A stretch of 25,916 bases of DNA from DASSJM01 sp049587975 (GCA_049587975.1 JBAVEY010000397.1:1-25916); one strand, 5' to 3'; positions 7,231 through 15,093 are shown, counted from the first letter of the stretch. The notes: generated by a model from the sequence alone, not told the origin. Made by a program: numbers and translations.

Positions 7231-7706
7231 GGTCGCCTTCCCTTCTCCTCCCGCAGGTACCGCTCCTCGATATCGTGCTTCTGCGCGAGCGTGCCGTGTC
7301 GCAGCGCCAGATGGGCGCCCCCGACCCGGGCGAGGCTCCTCGCGGCCAGATCCCCCAGGGGACCGCCCCGGAAGCGGTACTCGATCGCGTGCTCCAGGAG
7401 GCTGCGTCCGCCCGTGAGTGGCTCGATCGTCGAGGTCACCGTCGCGTCCAGGAGGCCGGTGAGCCGGATCGTGGCGCGGTGCGGCGGGTCCCATTCGAGC
7501 ACCTCGCCATCGATCGTGGTGCGGAAGGCCATGAACCGCATCTTCGAGGTGTACCGCGCCCCCAAGCGCAGCCCGTCTGGGGGGACCCCATGCACGTGGT
7601 CGATGTGCTTGTCCCAGTGCGGCAGTCGCCGCGGATCGGAGATCACCGCCCAGACGGCCTCCGGCGGTGCGTCGATCACGACGTCGAACTCGACCGTCGT
7701 CGTCAC
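7227..7706 (-). CDS. SRPBCC-fold protein (polyketide cyclase/dehydrase type)
   Basis: 159 aa. GTG 7706 overlaps the upstream PPOX stop as GTGA (7703-7706). The frame stays open further upstream, but only as a shadow of the PPOX gene. The sequence shows the START/SRPBCC pattern: DVVIDAPPEAVWAVISDPR at the N-terminus, LPHWDKHIDHVHG, EVLEWDPPHRATIRL in the middle strands, and a long C-terminal helix (LGDLAARSLARVGGAHLALR). These proteins bind hydrophobic ligands in a deep pocket; the ligand is unknown. Last gene of a four-gene minus-strand operon. A second, distantly similar SRPBCC gene is at 15597-16034. Confidence 0.85.
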   Translation of the reverse strand: MTTTVEFDVVIDAPPEAVWAVISDPRRLPHWDKHIDHVHGVPPDGLRLGARYTSKMRFMAFRTTIDGEVLEWDPPHRATIRLTGLLDATVTSTIEPLTGGRSLLEHAIEYRFRGGPLGDLAARSLARVGGAHLALRHGTLAQKHDIEERYLREEKGRRP

Positions 7707-8659
7707 GCGAGGTCCACGGTCCCCGAGGTCCAGCCACGCCACCACACGATGCTCCGGGCGTCGACGCGCAGGAGCGCGGCGTCCGACGGCTCGATGCGCG
7801 CGAGGCGAGCGATACGGGACGCGGACGCGGCTCCGGAGGCGAGCCCGGGGACGACGGCGACCTCGCCGGTCCCCCTGACCATCGCCCCCATCATGGCGCG
7901 GGCCCGCCACCAGGACGCGTGATCGACCTGCAACGCGACCTCTGGGCGGCGGTCGGGCTCGGCGAGCGCCAGCGTCTCGGACGGCGCGACCGCGTAGAGC
8001 CCCCCGCCGTCGATCGCCCAGCGCACCGGGAGGACCAGCGGCCCGGATCGGGTCTCGAGCGCGAGCGCGCCGGCCCCGCTCGTGCCGAGACGATCGCGGA
8101 TCGGCTCGGGCACGCGTGCCAGGGCGGGCTCGCCCGCTCGAACGGCCCGGAAGCGCTCGACGCCGTCCACCGCGTCGCCCCAGTCCCCCCAAGCGCTCGT
8201 GACGCGTCCGGACTCGACGATGGCCGTGCGCTCGAACCGGATCTCCGCGAACACGCGCCCCGGCGGGGTCCATGCCAGGGGGACATGATGCGCGTCCACC
8301 GCGTACCCGGCGAAGAAGCGCCCGTTCTTCTGCGTGAAGCGAACGCCGGCGAGCGCGAGCAGCGGGCCCTGGAAGACCGAACGTCCCCAGCTCTCGGCGT
8401 CGAGCAGGTCGTAGGTCGTCACGGTCCCGGTGAAAGCGGCGGCGCGGTCCTCCGATCGCACCAACCCCGCGACCCGACGATCGCGCCTCCAGGCGCGCGC
8501 CTTCACGGAGCCGCGCGACGTGGTGACCCACACGCGCCCCCCGGTCGACGCGAACACCATCGGGGTCACGTGCGGGCCGCTCGGGGTCAGCGTCGCCACG
8601 TGGCAGAACGCGCCCGCCTGAAGGATGCTGCGGACCGGCGCCGGGACGACCTCGCTCAC
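7703..8659 (-). CDS. pyridoxamine 5'-phosphate oxidase-type (flavin split-barrel) protein, apparently two domains
   Basis: 318 aa from GTG 8659, which overlaps the CPBP gene's stop as GTGA (8656-8659). The first split barrel (about 8-85) reads ILQAGAFCHVATLTPSGPHV...RVWVTTSRGSVKARAWRRD, the usual start of PPOX/F420-dependent oxidoreductase domains. A second region (about 184-300: LALETRSGPLVLPVRWAIDG...EVALQVDHASWW...VRGTGEVAVV) looks like another such barrel. Typical single-domain members are 130-160 aa, so the length supports duplication. Such proteins bind FMN, F420 or heme; which one is not clear. The stop overlaps the next start by 4 bp, so translation is coupled on both sides. Confidence 0.75.
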   Translation of the reverse strand: MSEVVPAPVRSILQAGAFCHVATLTPSGPHVTPMVFASTGGRVWVTTSRGSVKARAWRRDRRVAGLVRSEDRAAAFTGTVTTYDLLDAESWGRSVFQGPLLALAGVRFTQKNGRFFAGYAVDAHHVPLAWTPPGRVFAEIRFERTAIVESGRVTSAWGDWGDAVDGVERFRAVRAGEPALARVPEPIRDRLGTSGAGALALETRSGPLVLPVRWAIDGGGLYAVAPSETLALAEPDRRPEVALQVDHASWWRARAMMGAMVRGTGEVAVVPGLASGAASASRIARLARIEPSDAALLRVDARSIVWWRGWTSGTVDLA

Positions 8660-9285
8660 GTCGACGGTTCTGCGGGCGCGCGCAGCACCGGGAAGGCGAC
8701 CATCATCCCCGTCCAGACGATGTGGCAGGCCAGGCTCGCGAGCACCCCGCCCGTCCACCACGCGAGCGCCACCCACACGGCACCGCCCACGACGGCGCCG
8801 GCGGCGATCGCCAGGTTGGCGCTCGGGAGGTTCGCCAGCACGAACGCCCCCCACGCGAGCAGCGCCGCAAGCCCGGTCTGACCCTCGAGCGACGATGCAA
8901 GCTGGCCCTGGAAGAACCCACGCCAGAACAGCTCCTCACCCGGCACCGACAGGGCGATCGACAGCAACAGGGCGATCGCGAGGGAGAGGCCGCCCTGCTT
9001 GCGGTACATCTCGAGCGAATGCCGCCGGAACGTGCCCCACCGCGACATGATCACCATCGCGATGCGGGTGGCGACGTACAGCACCACGCCCAGCCCCAGA
9101 CCCACCGCGAGCGAGACGCCGGGCGCGACGTCGGGGGACCAGGCGATCGGGCCGACCACCAGCGCGACCAGGCCCATCGTCGCGAGGACCGGCGTCATCG
9201 TCGTCCACACGTTCCGTCCCCGCGCGACGAGGGACCACGCGACGACCTCCGCGAGAAAGCCCAGGACCATCACGGTCGTTTCCAT
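8656..9285 (-). CDS. CPBP-family intramembrane protease-like protein (Abi/CAAX type), atypical motif 2
   Basis: 209 aa from ATG 9285, 2 bp after the stop of the 8-TM gene. About six membrane helices. Motif 1 of the family is clear: Glu117-Glu118 and Arg122 in GEELFWRGFFQG. Motif 2, normally FxxxH, is FVLAN (148-152), so Asn replaces the metal/catalytic His. Motif 3 His188 (LACHIVW) is kept. Members are Rce1-type intramembrane proteases or binding proteins, some in bacteriocin immunity. With motif 2 altered, protease activity is doubtful and a different role is possible. The real gene is far shorter than the open frame, which continues upstream antiframe. Confidence 0.8.
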   Translation of the reverse strand: METTVMVLGFLAEVVAWSLVARGRNVWTTMTPVLATMGLVALVVGPIAWSPDVAPGVSLAVGLGLGVVLYVATRIAMVIMSRWGTFRRHSLEMYRKQGGLSLAIALLLSIALSVPGEELFWRGFFQGQLASSLEGQTGLAALLAWGAFVLANLPSANLAIAAGAVVGGAVWVALAWWTGGVLASLACHIVWTGMMVAFPVLRAPAEPST

Positions 9286-9287
9286 GG

Positions 9288-10064
9288 CTACGGCAGGAAC
9301 GTTACCTTGGCGGCGAACTCGGCGGTGAGCGCCGTGATGACCGCCAGGTAGAAGAAGCCCGTCGCCGACTGGACGGCCGAGGAACGGGTCCCCCTCAGCG
9401 TGGCGCGGATCATCACGGCGATGAGCGCCGTGGCGGCCACCATCCCGAGCGCGATCCAGGAGGCGAGGCCCGCGGAGGTGAGCAGCGGGTTGAACTCCGA
9501 CGACGCCTCGGTCGGGCCGAACCCCCCGATCAGGAGCGCCGCCGTCTCGAGCCCCACACCCACGAACAGCAGGAAGGTCATGCGGTTGATCGGCGTTCGC
9601 GTGAGGCCGCGGTCGGTGAGGTACCAGTGCCCGAGCAGGAGCCCGTCGATCACGGCGCCGAGGAACGCCGCGCCTCCCAGCAGTTGCAGGAAGGCGACCA
9701 GCCACGACCCCTCGGCGGTGCCGGCCATCGCGGCCAGCATCGCGATCGCCAGCGGCACCGACGCGATCCCGACGCCACGGGCCGCCCCGTGGCGCTTCGC
9801 GAACATCAGCCCCACCCAGACGAGGTTCACGAAGGCGAGTGCGGCCGACAGGCGCACCGACCACACCCCCGCCTCGCTCCCGGGGACCCGCCCCGCCGCC
9901 GCCGCGCCCCACGTCGCCAAGGACAGCGCCAGGAGCACGGAACCGGTCAGCGTGAAGAAGCCGCGCTTGACCTCATTCCATAGCGGCGTGAGGAACAGGA
10001 GCACGAGGCCGCCCGAGACGGTCTCGGCGAGGACGAGCGCGGTCACACCCGCGGGCCCGGTCAC
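9288..10064 (-). CDS. uncharacterised eight-helix membrane protein
   Basis: 258 aa from GTG 10064, 6 nt after a TACGCT box and without a Shine-Dalgarno, so probably leaderless. Eight hydrophobic segments are visible (near residues 8-27, 35-56, 67-89, 97-117, 120-145, 163-183, 195-217, 230-256). A polar HWYLTDRGL stretch follows the fifth, and charged residues occur within segments (AETVSGG; AEFAAK), which suggests a bound cofactor or a transported ligand rather than a simple anchor. I do not recognise the family. First gene of the operon with the CPBP, PPOX and SRPBCC genes. Confidence 0.8.
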   Translation of the reverse strand: MTGPAGVTALVLAETVSGGLVLLFLTPLWNEVKRGFFTLTGSVLLALSLATWGAAAAGRVPGSEAGVWSVRLSAALAFVNLVWVGLMFAKRHGAARGVGIASVPLAIAMLAAMAGTAEGSWLVAFLQLLGGAAFLGAVIDGLLLGHWYLTDRGLTRTPINRMTFLLFVGVGLETAALLIGGFGPTEASSEFNPLLTSAGLASWIALGMVAATALIAVMIRATLRGTRSSAVQSATGFFYLAVITALTAEFAAKVTFLP

Positions 10065-10070
10065 GGCGAG

Positions 10071-10076
10071 AGCGTA
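10071..10076 (-). promoter_or_regulatory. TACGCT -10 box for the four-gene operon
   Basis: TACGCT on the minus strand (10076-10071), 6 nt (CTCGCC) before GTG 10064. Same geometry as the lgt, hutH and MFS starts. Confidence 0.5.
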
Positions 10077-10124
10077 CCCGCCCGACCTGGGCCGACCGGC
10101 CCCAACGGAACCGGGCGACGCCGG

Positions 10125-10130
10125 TAGGCT
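10125..10130 (+). promoter_or_regulatory. TAGGCT -10 box for the methyltransferase
   Basis: TAGGCT lies 8 nt before the ATG at 10139. Together with the box at 10071-10076 it makes a compact divergent promoter in a 74-bp gap. Confidence 0.5.
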
Positions 10131-10138
10131 GGTCGGCC

Positions 10139-10930
10139 ATGGACGACTGGCGGTCCTACGACAGCGTCGCCGAGACGTACGCGCGGATCCACGCCCCCCG
10201 CCTCGCCGAGCCGGCGAACGACCTCGTCGAGCTCACCGGCGTCCGGCCCGGATGGCACGTCCTGGACGTGGGTACGGGCACCGGGGTGGCGGCCCTGGCG
10301 GCTGCGGGAGCCGGTGCGAGGGTCGTCGGCATCGACGAGGCCGAGGGCATGCTCCGCGTGGCGCGTGGGGCCAACGGCTCGCTCCCCGTCGCGGGTGCGC
10401 TCGCGATCGACCTCCCGTTCCGCAACGGCGCCTTCGACGCGCTGCTCGCGAACTTCGTGCTGGCGCACTTCACCAAGTACAAGACGGCCCTGTTCGAGAT
10501 GCTCAGGGTCATGCGACCTGGCGGGCGCCTCGGGCTGACGGCGTGGGCCGACACCGAGGACGACCTGGCTCGGACCTGGTTCGAGCTCGTGCAGTCGGTC
10601 GTCCCACGCGAGGTCGTGCAGGCGGCGATGGACGAGCGCCTGCCCTGGCGCGAACGGTTCCGGGAGCGGCAGCCGCTCGAGGAGGCCCTGATGGAGGGCG
10701 GCGTCCGACACGTCCGGACCGAGGTTCGCCGGTACCGGTTCCAGTACTCGCTGGATGAGTACGTCGAGGGGATGAGCACCTGGGCCACCGGCCGGTTCGT
10801 GCGCTACATGCTCGGCGAGTCCGCGTTCGCAACGTTCCTCGAGCGGGCCCGCGCGGTCTTCGGCGAGCGCTTCGCCGACCCCGTGAACGACTTCCGCGAG
10901 GTCCTGTTCGCGACCGGAACGAAGCCCTAG
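10139..10930 (+). CDS. class I SAM-dependent methyltransferase (Methyltransf_11/25 type)
   Basis: 263 aa. N-terminal YDSVAETYARIHAPRL is typical of small-molecule methyltransferases such as the UbiE-like group. Motif I is HVLDVGTGTGVAALAAAG (40-57), the acidic residue after strand 2 is Asp66 (VVGIDEAEGMLRVAR), motif II-like FDALLANFVLAHF (99-111) and motif III RVMRPGGRLGLTAWA (123-137). The methyl acceptor cannot be told from the sequence. Start at ATG 10139, 8 nt after TAGGCT, suggests a leaderless or near-leaderless message. Its TAG stop shares CTAG (10927-10930) with the opposing deacetylase gene. Confidence 0.85.
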   Translation: MDDWRSYDSVAETYARIHAPRLAEPANDLVELTGVRPGWHVLDVGTGTGVAALAAAGAGARVVGIDEAEGMLRVARGANGSLPVAGALAIDLPFRNGAFDALLANFVLAHFTKYKTALFEMLRVMRPGGRLGLTAWADTEDDLARTWFELVQSVVPREVVQAAMDERLPWRERFRERQPLEEALMEGGVRHVRTEVRRYRFQYSLDEYVEGMSTWATGRFVRYMLGESAFATFLERARAVFGERFADPVNDFREVLFATGTKP

Positions 10931-11640
10931 GACAGGTCGAGCCGCCGGAACGATTCGGCGTGGCTGACGCCGATCGCCCGGCCGGCCTCCTCCGCCTCCT
11001 TCGGGATCCACTCCTCGAAGAAGCCCAGCAGGTCGCCCTCGACCTGGCTGCGGTGTTCGGCGAGGGCCGCGAGCTTGGTCTCGAGGAACCCCGTGACGTC
11101 CTCGTGGTGGTTGGGCTCGAGCGTCCATCCGAGCCAGACGTCGGTGACGGGATGCGCCGTGAGCCCCTCCGCGAGCTGGTCGGAGAAGAACAGCGGGTTG
11201 CCCGAGCCGGGGAACACGGCGTCGAGCGCGACCGCGCCGGCGGTCCGATGGTCCGCGTGGTTGTAGTAGCGGTTCTCGAAGAACCACGCCGTGGGGTCGC
11301 AGGAGACGATCGCGGACGGTCGGATCCGCCGGATCGCCCGGACGACGTGCTCGCGGACCGCGGCCGTGTTCTCGAGCTCACCGTCGTGCACGTCCAAGAT
11401 CCCGACGCTCGAGAGCCCAAGCACGCGAGCCGCCGTCTCGGTCTCGCGCGCCCGCGTCCGTGCGAGTTCCACCCGATCGACCGCCGCGTCATTCGAACCC
11501 CGGTCGCCGTTCGTCAGGACCAGGAGATGGACCTCGCGCCCGGCGGCGCACCACTTCGCGAGCGTCGCCCCGGCCGAGATCTCGGCGTCGTCCGGGTGAC
11601 CGAAGACCGCGACGACCGGCCCGCCGGGATCGACGGTCAC
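10927..11640 (-). CDS. PIG-L/LmbE-family zinc-dependent N-deacetylase
   Basis: 237 aa from GTG 11640, which overlaps the pepA stop as GTGA (11637-11640). The metal site reads GHPDDAE (His15, Asp17, Asp18) with NHADHRT (His128, Asp130, His131), as in MshB/LmbE enzymes that remove acetyl groups from GlcNAc-containing conjugates, for example in mycothiol or bacillithiol synthesis. Other family blocks are VLTNGDRGSN (42-50) and ARVLGLSSVGILDVHDGEL. The exact substrate is unknown; the pepA neighbour could hint at thiol-conjugate turnover (aminopeptidase plus deacetylase), but this is speculation. Confidence 0.85.
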   Translation of the reverse strand: MTVDPGGPVVAVFGHPDDAEISAGATLAKWCAAGREVHLLVLTNGDRGSNDAAVDRVELARTRARETETAARVLGLSSVGILDVHDGELENTAAVREHVVRAIRRIRPSAIVSCDPTAWFFENRYYNHADHRTAGAVALDAVFPGSGNPLFFSDQLAEGLTAHPVTDVWLGWTLEPNHHEDVTGFLETKLAALAEHRSQVEGDLLGFFEEWIPKEAEEAGRAIGVSHAESFRRLDLS

Positions 11641-13139
11641 GACTTCGCGGCGCCGTCCGCGTTCGACAGCACGTACCGCACGAGCGCGCGGACGGGGCTA
11701 CCGGTCGCGCCCTTCGGCCAGTAGTCGCCCGCTCGCTCCGCGAACGCCGGCCCGGCGATGTCCAGGTGGACCCACGGCACGTCGCCGACGAACTCGCGCA
11801 GGAACATGGCCGCGGTGATCGCGCCCCCGTACCGCTTGCCGATGTTCTTGATGTCCGCGATCTCGGAATCGATCAGCTTGCGGTAGGGCTCGTACATCGG
11901 GAGCTCCCACCCGGGCTCGCCCGCCGCCTCGCCCGCCGCGAGCACGTCGCGGATCAGGTTGCGGTCGTTGCCCATCGCGCCCCACAGATCGGTCCCGAGC
12001 CCGACCATGCAGGCACCCGTGAGCGTCGCCGTGTCGATGATCACGCGCGGTTTCTTCTCGGCAAGGAACGCGAGCGCGTCGGCGAGCACCAGGCGCCCCT
12101 CGGCGTCGGTGTTCAACACCTCGGAGGTCTTCCCACCGCGGTGCGTGAGGACGTCACCGGGGCGGATCGCCGAGCCGCTCGGCATGTTCTCGGCCGAGGG
12201 GATCGCGGCGATCACGTTGACCCTGGGCTTGAGCAGCGCGATCGCGCGCATCGTCCCGAGGATCGACGCCGCGCCGCCCATGTCCGACTTCATCCATTCC
12301 ATCTGGGTGGCGTCCTTGATCGACAGGCCACCGGAGTCGAACGCGATCCCCTTGCCCGTCAGCGCGATCGGGGACCCCTTGCCGCCCCCCGCGTACCGGA
12401 GTTCGATCAGCCGTGGGGGCCGGGAACTGCCCTGCCCCACCCCGAGCACGCCGCCGAACCCACCCTTCTTCAGCTCGGGCTCGGTCCAGACCTTGCAGGT
12501 GAGGCCGAACTCCTTGGCCATCGCCTGCGCCTGCTTGGCCAGCTCCGCCGGCGGGAGATCGAGCGCGGGCGTGTTGACGAGGTCGCGGGCCCACATCTGC
12601 GACTCGGCGACCACCTGGCCTCGGCGGATCGCTTCCTTGCCCGCCTTCACGTCGACCTTGCCCGAGCCGAGGATCGTGACCTTGGACAGGCGCTCGGCGT
12701 CGCCATCCTTCTTCGACTTGTAGCGCTCGAACCGGTAGGAGCCGAGGACCACGCCCTCGACGGTCGCCTGGACGGCGTCGACCTTGTCCTTCGACCCGGC
12801 GATCTGTGGCAGGGTCGTGGCCACCGTCTTGCGCCTCGCCAGCTGACGGGCGACGCGGCCGATCGCGCGCCTGCAGGCGTCGGGGCCCGCCGCGGCGCGC
12901 GCGCCGACACCGACCAACAGGACGGCCCTCGCCTTCAGCGCGGCGTCACCGCTGTTCGGGACCAGGAGGGATTCGCCGCATTTGCCCTTCGAGCCCGCGG
13001 CGGAGTACAGCGCGAGCAGATCGATCCCCTTGACGTCCTTCACGCCCGGGCCGGCCTCCGGCCCTTCGAAGACGGGCAGGACGAGCACGTCGACGTCGAG
13101 ATCGATAGGACGGTCGGTCGAGAGGACGAAGGTCAACAC
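11637..13139 (-). CDS. pepA: leucyl/cytosol aminopeptidase (peptidase M17)
   Basis: 500 aa from GTG 13139: AAGGAG (13146-13151) is 6 nt upstream and a TTG follows at the next codon. N-terminal macrodomain-like half (to ~170), then the catalytic M17 half: GKGIAFDSGGLSIKDA (Lys263, Asp268, Lys275), MKSDMGGAA (Asp286) and the signature NTDAEGRL (343-350; Asp345, Glu347, Arg349). The two-metal active site is complete. M17 enzymes cut N-terminal residues from peptides in the cytosol as hexamers. The -10 box TAGACT lies 35 nt upstream, so this gene has a leader with a Shine-Dalgarno, unlike many neighbours. Confidence 0.95.
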   Translation of the reverse strand: MLTFVLSTDRPIDLDVDVLVLPVFEGPEAGPGVKDVKGIDLLALYSAAGSKGKCGESLLVPNSGDAALKARAVLLVGVGARAAAGPDACRRAIGRVARQLARRKTVATTLPQIAGSKDKVDAVQATVEGVVLGSYRFERYKSKKDGDAERLSKVTILGSGKVDVKAGKEAIRRGQVVAESQMWARDLVNTPALDLPPAELAKQAQAMAKEFGLTCKVWTEPELKKGGFGGVLGVGQGSSRPPRLIELRYAGGGKGSPIALTGKGIAFDSGGLSIKDATQMEWMKSDMGGAASILGTMRAIALLKPRVNVIAAIPSAENMPSGSAIRPGDVLTHRGGKTSEVLNTDAEGRLVLADALAFLAEKKPRVIIDTATLTGACMVGLGTDLWGAMGNDRNLIRDVLAAGEAAGEPGWELPMYEPYRKLIDSEIADIKNIGKRYGGAITAAMFLREFVGDVPWVHLDIAGPAFAERAGDYWPKGATGSPVRALVRYVLSNADGAAKS

Positions 13140-13174
13140 CCTGGACTCCTTGGGGTCACGGACGGACAGCGCGC

Positions 13175-13180
13175 AGTCTA
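13175..13180 (-). promoter_or_regulatory. TAGACT -10 box for pepA-deacetylase operon
   Basis: Minus-strand TAGACT (13180-13175), 35 nt before the pepA GTG, leaving room for a short 5' UTR that carries AAGGAG. Confidence 0.45.
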
Positions 13181-13217
13181 TCGGCGACCCCGGGCGGCAG
13201 CACCGCAGCGCGGTCGG

Positions 13218-13223
13218 TAGGCT
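13218..13223 (+). promoter_or_regulatory. TAGGCT -10 box for the cupin gene
   Basis: TAGGCT, 6 nt (GCCGCC) before GTG 13230; no Shine-Dalgarno. Confidence 0.5.
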
Positions 13224-13229
13224 GCCGCC

Positions 13230-13568
13230 GTGGACGCCAAGGACCTGCGGGACCTCGTACGGTTCGACGAGGACGGGCCGCACCATGAGGGCCTGTTCGA
13301 GTCCGAGCACCTGTGGTCCGAGGTCGTCTGCCTCGACCGCAACCAGGCACTGGGGACGATCGCGGACCACGACTCGGATGCCGTCGTGCTCGTCGTGACG
13401 GGGCGGGTGGTCGTGCAGGTCGACCGCGGCCGCAAGCGCCTCGAGCAGTGGGAGACGTCGCTCGTGCCGGCCGGGTCGGAGCTCACGATCACGAACGCGA
13501 CCGGCGATCCCGCCGTGATCCTGCTCGTCGCAGCGCCCCCGCCGACCAAACGCGCGGTCACCGAGTAG
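13230..13568 (+). CDS. small single-domain cupin protein
   Basis: 112 aa from GTG 13230. A conserved-barrel pattern is visible: SEHLWSEVVCLDRNQALGTI, then ADHDSDAVVLVVTGRVVVQV (cupin motif 1 region, with His47 and the G.v.v turn) and ETSLVPAGSELTITNATGDP (motif 2 region, PAG turn). The full set of His/Glu metal ligands of classical cupins is not obvious, so it may bind a ligand rather than catalyse. It is transcribed divergently from pepA and overlaps the end of the opposing permease gene by 11 bp. Confidence 0.75.
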   Translation: MDAKDLRDLVRFDEDGPHHEGLFESEHLWSEVVCLDRNQALGTIADHDSDAVVLVVTGRVVVQVDRGRKRLEQWETSLVPAGSELTITNATGDPAVILLVAAPPPTKRAVTE

Positions 13569-14961
13569 GCGTCCCGCCCTCGTCAGGGCGTCGGCGTCCG
13601 CCGGGCAGCAGGAGCGTCAGGCCGAACGCGACCACGAAGCTCGGGATGCTCGCTCCCAGGCTCGAGCCGAACAGTGGGTACGGCAGCCCGACGGCGTCGA
13701 ACATCCTGCCGGCGGCGTCGATCCATCCCTGCGGTCCGGTCGGCACGCACCACTGGTAGACGACGAACCCGGCCACCCACGGCACGAACGCGAGCCATCG
13801 CACGCCGCTCGGCTCGAACACCACCGCCTCTCCGTAGCGCCCGCGGCTGCGGACGAAGTAGTCGGCCAGGAACACGGCGGCGAGCGGCACGAAGACCGAG
13901 CCGATCAGGAACAGGAACTGCTCGTAGCGTTCGGCGGTGAGGGCGAGCGCGAGCAGGAACCCCAGGCCGCCAACCGCGGCGGCGAGCCCCCGGTGGGACA
14001 CCTGGCTGGTGACGTTCTGCGTCGAGACCGCGGCAGAGTAGATGTCGGCGAACGCGTTGTCGCTCTCACCGACGAGCAGCGCGGTCAGCACGATCCCGCC
14101 TCCCGCGAGCCCCACGATCGCCGAACCGATCCCGAGCGCGTCGGCACTCGCCCCGGTCACGAGCACCAGCAGCGCCCCGAGCCCGTAGAACCACGCGTTG
14201 CCCGCCGCGTACCCCACGTAGGTTCCGAGCGTCGCCCGCGAGCCGGCGCGCGCGAAGCGGTTGTAGTCCGCCGCGAGCGGGAGCCACGACACCGGCATCA
14301 CGATCACGAGGTCGACAGCGAGCCAGAGCGGGAGCCCGCCCTGCCCCGGCGAGCTCCAGATCTCGGCGAGGTCGGCCGAGCGCAGGACCTCGACGCTGAT
14401 CCACACCGCGGAGCCGAGCAACAGGTAGATGCCGAAGCGCTCGAGCCACCGCCGGACGACGACCACCGGTCCGCCGATCGCGAGCGTCGTGCAGACCACG
14501 GCGACGACCACGAGCCAGAGCACCCGCGACTCGAACCCGAACAGGCGCTCGGACGCGACGTTCGCGACCTCGGCCATCGCCCAGAACTCGACGGCGGTCC
14601 ACCCGACGAGCTGCACGAGGTTGAGCGCCGAGGGCAGGAAGGACCCGCGCGCGCCCAGCACCGGTCGCAACAGCACCATCGTGGGCACGCCTTCGCGCTG
14701 CCCCGCGAGCGCGACGAGTGCGAGCGGGACGCAACCGATCACCGTGCCGATCGCGATCGCGAGGAGCGCGCGGCCGACCCCGAGCGCCGGGACGAGCAAC
14801 GCCCCCGTCACCATGACGAGCAGTCCGACGGACAGGTCGAACCACAGCACCCCGAGCCCGAGCCCGCCCAGGTCGCGGCGTTCGGGCGGGACGGGACGGA
14901 TGCCCCAAGACGGCGCCGTCCGCTGCAGGATCTTCTCGAGGCGTTCGGCGACGCCCGCCAC
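13558..14961 (-). CDS. cytX: NCS1-family permease under TPP riboswitch control, probable HMP/thiamine-precursor transporter (CytX-like)
   Basis: 467 aa with about 12 membrane helices. The N-terminus APSWGIRPVPPERRDLGGLG and ALVPALGVGRALLAIAIGTV match the cytosine/purine/allantoin permease (NCS1) family; NLVQLVGWTAVEFWAMAEVA covers the family's substrate-helix region. A TPP riboswitch directly precedes the gene, and riboswitch-linked NCS1 permeases are the known CytX group, predicted to import hydroxymethylpyrimidine. Substrate is thus inferred from regulation. GTG 14961 is 5 nt after the SD-like end of the aptamer (GGAGGGAG, 14967-14974). The end overlaps the cupin gene by 11 bp. Confidence 0.88.
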   Translation of the reverse strand: MAGVAERLEKILQRTAPSWGIRPVPPERRDLGGLGLGVLWFDLSVGLLVMVTGALLVPALGVGRALLAIAIGTVIGCVPLALVALAGQREGVPTMVLLRPVLGARGSFLPSALNLVQLVGWTAVEFWAMAEVANVASERLFGFESRVLWLVVVAVVCTTLAIGGPVVVVRRWLERFGIYLLLGSAVWISVEVLRSADLAEIWSSPGQGGLPLWLAVDLVIVMPVSWLPLAADYNRFARAGSRATLGTYVGYAAGNAWFYGLGALLVLVTGASADALGIGSAIVGLAGGGIVLTALLVGESDNAFADIYSAAVSTQNVTSQVSHRGLAAAVGGLGFLLALALTAERYEQFLFLIGSVFVPLAAVFLADYFVRSRGRYGEAVVFEPSGVRWLAFVPWVAGFVVYQWCVPTGPQGWIDAAGRMFDAVGLPYPLFGSSLGASIPSFVVAFGLTLLLPGGRRRPDEGGTPTR

Positions 14962-14966
14962 GTTCG

Positions 14967-15072
14967 CTCCCTCCGCCGGTGTGAGCCGGATCAGGTTCCA
15001 AGGGTCGCCGGCGGCGGATCGGGGTCGATCCCAGCCGGCCTCTCAGCCCGGTTCCCCGGACTCCCCTGCCCT
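14967..15072 (-). promoter_or_regulatory. TPP (THI-element) riboswitch
   Basis: Read on the minus strand: GGGGAG (15066-15061), a P3 hairpin GTCCGG-GGAA-CCGGGC, the invariant CTGAGA (15046-15041), an optional P3a stem (CCGGC...GGATCG/CGATCC...GCCGG), then ACCTGATC (14996-14989), a P4/5 hairpin CCGG-CTCACA-CCGG and GCGGAGGGA at the 3' end. The last block doubles as the Shine-Dalgarno of the permease gene (5 nt before its GTG), so TPP binding would hide the ribosome site. This supports repression of translation by thiamine pyrophosphate. Confidence 0.93.
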
Positions 15073-15079
15073 CCCGTCG

Positions 15080-15085
15080 ATGCTA
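15080..15085 (-). promoter_or_regulatory. TAGCAT -10 box for the riboswitch/cytX transcript
   Basis: Minus-strand TAGCAT (15085-15080). Transcription starting ~7 nt further would begin at the 5' end of the TPP aptamer. Confidence 0.45.
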
Positions 15086-15093
15086 ACGCCCGC

